Assembly: GCF_032854445.1 (NCBI RefSeq)
Contig: NC_088299.1
Span: 17,723,608-17,787,607 of the forward strand
Reading direction: 5' to 3'
DNA length: 64,000 nucleotides
DNA from: Liolophura sinensis
Taxonomy: Eukaryota > Mollusca > Polyplacophora > Chitonida > Chitonidae
In this document: positions 59,180 through 64,000 of the stretch, one piece after another
Layout: the number at the start of each line of letters is the position of its first letter
Position numbering within the stretch: the first letter of the stretch is position 1
Translations under genes and position numbers: made by a program
The notes under the pieces: generated by a model
What the model saw: the letters and a program-made list of their open reading frames with translations, nothing else
Database searches by the model: none
What the model was told of the DNA's origin: nothing

Positions 59180-61260
59180 GTGAGCGTGAGGGTTTGTACA
59201 TCATGTTTTGCGGAATATCATGTGACCGTTTCTCGGCCAATGGAAACCGAGAATTACCCTATGAGGTATAATAATAACGGATATCGGTCAGGTGATGTCA
59301 CACTGTTGACCACGTATCGACACACATATTCAGGTGTATGCCATTTCATAACGTCGTCAGCACGAGTCTCTTGGGGCTCCAAAACCATAACTTAGCCGTT
59401 TATGGACGTTTAGACGTTAAATATTCAAGGACATGCCCGATCAGTGACGGAAGCTCCCAGAGTGATGGCGTTGTTATTCCCATTAACATGTGCTTAGCAT
59501 GAAGATATAATACTCAAGGCTCAGTATCCCTAAAATTACGACCATACGTAGAGGAACACAACGCACACTTACTCCATTTGCTGGAAAAAAGCTCCCAGAA
59601 TTTAGATGCGAAGTTTTATGTGTTGAAAAAGTGTTGACAGTCACTTCAAGAGTAAAACACGCAGACGGCCAAATAAAAGTGAGTTCTTTTTTCTTTTTTG
59701 GGGGGGGGGGGGCGGATACCGCCATTCTCATACTGTTATATGCAGTAACAGCTTCAGCTTATAGAGAACGTTTTCAAGCAACCGGAATCTTTTTCGCCGT
59801 TTGGAAGTTAGACAGAAGTATTGCTTATGACTTGAACGTGAAGTATAATACCCACAGGATGGTACGCATGCACCTTTCTGTCAGAAGCCCCGGAATTTGT
59901 TTGTCAAGATATTAAGTCATCTCCACTCCGAAATGGTATGTTCATTACTTATACTACATACTTGTAGAGCAAAATGGCATTACGGCATGCCACCCAGGGC
60001 TCGGGTATCCTTTTCCCAGTAAGTTTTCGAGGGACGTGCAGTATTCTAGTGTACTCATCATAGTTTATCGAGCACAGGTACATTTTCTCTGATTGCTTTT
60101 GATTTAGTCTATTTTAGGCATCCCAACCGTGAATATCCACAACGATTTCAGACATGATGTACACATAAAAAAACATAATCTATGACGCCACTGAACTTAG
60201 TGTGAACCACGTGAACTGTAACTTGACTACACCGCGTGGCTTCCAAAACACACAATACCCTTAGCATAAAATTATGTACCAACAATATGACATAGTTTCG
60301 ACATTCTCGTCAGCATGTGAGAACTCCAACCAACCTTTGGGGGATCGGATTATTGCCAATTCTTTCCACACCCGACACCAGAAGGACACGAGATATTAAT
60401 ACTGGAAACTGCGAAAGAGAAACATTTCAGCGCAAAATTGTCTTGATGTCACCGATCAGAAGTGTCTTATATGACGGTCGGGAATGTCTCCACTAGCTAT
60501 TGGGGACCCGGGAAAATTACCTTTATTACCACCAATTCACTGTCACAGATTAGAGAGTATAGCACTGGTCGAATATGCCCTTCTAATTTGATGGCAAAAT
60601 TCCCATTGTGATGTAGCTGTTCAGTGTTGTGAGAACACAGGAATTGAACATTTCCATAATCTCGTGTACACGCGCCACTAAGCGTTTGTCCTTGACGATC
60701 TGTTGGGTTCGTGTGTTCTCCAGAAATACGGCAAGTCTTTCACTCATGAGGTCACATGTTCGAATTCCGCTCCCGCTGATGTTTCTGTGGCTGAAGATTA
60801 GACAATTTCTTCCCGTATATGGTTAGGTTTGGTTGACAACAAGGCTCAACCAAGGTCCCAAGCTCAAATTACAACCGTCGCCTTATCAGAGAAGTATTCT
60901 TCAACAAATATTTGTTAATAAATAAATGAATAAATTCGCTTTGTCGTCTGTGAAATGCTTGATATTAGTTCGGCAAAACACGATGGAAACTGCAGCTCGT
61001 TATCCATTATTTCTAGGGCGTTATCCATGTAACATGTGAAGCTGAACTCAACATTAAAGCATTATACAATCATCAGAGGACCTCAGTTACTCTTGTTTCA
61101 AGAAACATCAGGCCCAGTTCACTGTGGCTCTGTGGCTCTGTGCTGACATGCTAAACAGTAGCTTTGACACCCCTGACAGTCAGTTATTTCAGGCAAAAGG
61201 GAAACTGGGCCACCCATGACAGACTTAATTAGAGTCCAGTGTTAGACCTCAGCCCCTGGT
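59180..61260 (+). repeat. Triplicated unit T, copy 2
   Basis: It aligns with copies 1 and 3. TCAGTGACGGAAGC, GACGTTTAGACGTTAAATAT and TCATAACGTCGTCAG are shared with copy 3. The terminal-exon region is deleted between about 59911 and 59915, where AGATATTAAGTCATCTCCAC joins to the CTCCGAAATGG end. A 94-codon plus frame (59631-59915) includes a 13-G run at 59700-59712. The KLDRSIAYDLNVKYN peptide within it matches KLDRWITHYLNMKYK of copy 3. Confidence 0.65.
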
Positions 61261-61839
61261 GTAAAAACTAGGCTCCTGTGGCGAAGCACCAGGGTTAATG
61301 TCTCTTGCCGGAAGCTAACTCCCATGGGCATCACTTAGTTAATCACGTCCACAGACAACAATTCTACCAAGGGGTACAGAAGTCAAACGATATGGGTTAA
61401 AACAGGGTTGTATTCTTCTAATATTTTCAGAGGGAATTCCTGCCAATTCAGTCAATTCAGACTATCGTCTGTATTTGTGGTATAACCGGTGGCTTAACTA
61501 TCTAGCCAGTCCATAAGAGGAAAGGGGAAATGATCTTGATCTATAGATATTGTTATTTTTCCATAACCTACGAGAAATAACCAATCGTTTAAAGACAGAT
61601 GTCAGTTATTTTCTATGAAGCACCACACTAAGACATTCATCATTTTCATTATTACAGAGTGTTATTTTAGCATACTGTCATTTTTGTGTTATTGTTTGGT
61701 CTTCAGTTGGTTAGAATCAGCGGCTTTCAGGACAAGCATTAAGTTGAACAAACGCTGATGTCAAACCAGGCTCTAATAACTGTCATTATGAAACAAAATC
61801 CGGTTGTAATAACTTATTTTGGATAAATTACTGAATTTT
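61261..61839. other. Spacer between unit T copies 2 and 3
   Basis: No gene seen. A+T-rich, without tandem repeats or SINE. Confidence 0.45.
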
Positions 61840-64000
61840 ACACATATTAATATATTGCAATGTGAGCATATCTCCATCCAGGACCTACGTTCTCACGTGG
61901 CGTAATGCCACACAGCAAGCCTGACCGATAACCGAAGCCCGTGATAACAACGGATGTAGGTCGCGTGATGTCAGACTGTCACAGATGCATGCAATTTCAT
62001 AACGTCGTCAGTGCATGTCTCTTGGACTCTGAAATCATAACTTAGCTGTTTAGGGACGTTTAGACGTTAAATGTTTAAGGACATGCCTAATCAGTGACGG
62101 AAGTTACTTAAGTGATGTCGATGTTTCTCTCCTAAACATCCGTTTAGCGCGAACACACAATACTTCAAGCTCAGTGTTCCTGAAATTACGACCATACCTT
62201 GACGCTCACTTAGTCCATTTGCTGAAAGCATCTCTGAAAAAAAAAACTAGATGTGAAAGTTTTATGAGATGTGAAGCCTGCTACACCTGTTAATCTCATT
62301 ATACAGTCGTTCTACTAAAAGTGTTGACGGTCACTTAGAGAGCAAAACGCGCAGATAGCCAAATAAAAGTGATTTTTTTTAAAATACCACCATTCTTTCA
62401 GAGATGCAGTGTATATGATTTTCTGTCTTCAGCTACTATAGAGGTTTATAAACTGAATACTCTTCTCCATATAAAGGTTGTATTTAAAACCAAAGTTAGA
62501 CAGATGGATTACTCATTACTTGAACATGAAATATAAAGTTTATGGAAGACATGACAGGACGGCACGCGCCATTCTGTCAGATGCCCTTGAATTTCCTTGT
62601 CCGTCTACAAGTATACATGTATATACTGACATTCTAATTGGACAAATTCAGTTTAGAGGAAAGAGTCCAGGGGGATGACAAAGTATACCACATCGTGCAA
62701 CTGAAACCATTCCCACTATAAAGTTTACTATTCATTCTGCAATCTGACATGATTGCATGACAACCGAAAAATGCCTAGAGTAATGTTTCCCACTAAATTC
62801 TAGAAAGACATGCAGTATCCGGTATACAGAACCGGATACCACGCCTGCTCGTCATAGTTTATAGAACACAGAAAATTTTCTGCGATGGCCTTTGATTTAA
62901 TCTAATTTATCAAACATAACGGGACATCCCACCAGTGAGTTTCCTCGACGATCTTAGGTATGATGCACACATAAAACCATAATCTTGAGCTTAAAATGTA
63001 CCTCGTGAATTGTAACTTAACTCCGCCACAAGGCTTCAAAAACCACACACTGCTTTCAGCATAAAGTAATGTCCCAGCAATATTAGTTAGTAATTAAATG
63101 CCCGTGTGTATGCGAGAAGTTCAACCAACCGTTGGTGATCGGACTTAATTTTATAGTCTATAGACTGAATAAGTTTTCAGTTTATAACTATAATTAACAC
63201 AACCCAGACCTCCCTTCATAACAGATTGTATAACTATATGGCTTCTATTGCAGAGGTCTTCTATAAATCGCTTCCGCTTCGTCAATCCGCAGAACCGAAA
63301 TGTCACACACAAATGTAATTTAGTTCCGCTCTATTGTCAATTCTCTCCACACCCGACACCAGAAGGACACAACATATTAATACTGGAAACTGCGAAAGAG
63401 AAACCTATCTGCGCCGAATGGTCTTGATGTCACTGATCAAACGTGTTTATGTTCCGTATGGCGGCCGGGAATGTGTCTACGGGCCATTGGGAACCCCGGA
63501 AAATTACCTTTATTACCACCAATTCACTCTTCCTATTGCAGAGCATAGCCATGATCAAATATATGCTTCTACTCTGATGGCAGATTTACATTGTCATGTA
63601 GATGTTCAATGTTGTGAGAACACATGTACCGAACATTTCCTTAACCTCGTTTGTCCTTAAGGCTCTGTTAGGTTCGTGTGTTCTCCAGAAACACGGCGAC
63701 GAGTCTTTCGCTCGTAAGGTCGTATGTTGGAATGCGGCTCCTACTGATTCGTCTGTGGCTAATGGCACACAATTTATTCTGGCATCTGGTGTCCTTTGGT
63801 TGACTCGACAGGGTCCTACCATGTTTTTCCAAGATAAATCCGGTGTCGCCTTTTGAGAGAATTATTCTTCAGCAAATATTTTGTAATCAGTAAATGGATA
63901 AAACTGCTTTTTCGTCCATGAAATAATCCGAGTCATTGCTGTTAGGTAGACAAATGTGTTTGGAAATGCTGTCCATGCAGTTCGGTATATCGATATACAT
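61840..64000 (+). repeat. Triplicated unit T, copy 3 (runs off the window)
   Basis: Starts with TTTTACACATATTAATATAT and continues through all the shared blocks to AGTAAATGGATAAAACTGC near 63890. The window ends inside or just after the unit. Short frames at 63334-63856 are not conserved in the other copies. Confidence 0.65.
62478..62719 (+). pseudogene. Broken copy of the unit T terminal exon
   Basis: Upstream part open with KLDRWITHYLNMKYKVYGRH (frame of 62478-62678). The C-terminal match to copy 1 lies in another frame and contains an in-frame TAA near 62631, so at least one frameshift and one stop disrupt it. The end GDDKVYHIVQLKPFPL plus stop is preserved. No function inferred. Confidence 0.3.

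Overview
This is a stretch of animal nuclear DNA with very little protein-coding sequence. It is about 60% A+T by eye and has no operons, ribosome-binding sites or long bacterial-type reading frames. It is full of micro- and minisatellites, diverged multi-kilobase duplications and at least nine recognisable copies of one tRNA-derived SINE. The SINE has a TGGCTCAGTCGG A box, a tRNA-like B box, a body reading 'ATAATGCTGGCCGCCGTCGT' and an (AAAT)n or poly-A tail. I associate this type of SINE with molluscan or other lophotrochozoan genomes, but I could not check that, so a marine invertebrate, probably a mollusc, is an inference.

Layout. Bases 1.3-19 kb are a cluster of an ancient composite unit that I call unit X. 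It has about eight diverged copies (A to H), interleaved with a second module (module 2). Several X copies carry, at the same relative place, an array of a 24-bp satellite (2.2, 3.6, 7.2, 9.5-10.2 and 16.0-16.3 kb). In copy F that place is taken by an array with a 130-bp higher-order period (11.6-12.6 kb). A 9-bp GC-rich minisatellite lies at 14.0-14.25 kb. Bases 21-30 kb hold a second, two- to three-copy segmental duplication. Its copies differ by a SINE, a small inverted-repeat element (MITE) and a fourfold expansion of a 21-bp word. Bases 30-39 kb are mostly unique, with SINEs at 33.3, 38.0 and 38.9 kb.

At 39.49-40.25 kb is the best gene candidate: TATA box, a tiny upstream ORF, a 184-codon intronless ORF for a hydrophobic protein, then two AATAAA signals and a GT-rich stretch. 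A 40-bp minisatellite fills 42.0-42.8 kb. Bases 43-54 kb are mostly unique with scattered old repeats, a pair of perfect palindromes around a poly-C run (51.1 kb) and a (CATA)n tract (54.0 kb). Bases 55.96-56.93 kb are a 48-bp minisatellite, open in several frames. Bases 57.4-64 kb are three tandem copies of a 2-3 kb unit that keep what looks like the last exon of an unrecognised gene. It is intact in the first copy, deleted in the second, and interrupted by a stop in the third.

No known gene family was identified with confidence, and no rRNA, functional tRNA, CRISPR or autonomous transposon ORF was seen. Module boundaries are read by eye and are good to some tens of bases. Coding calls without homology searches or transcripts are tentative.
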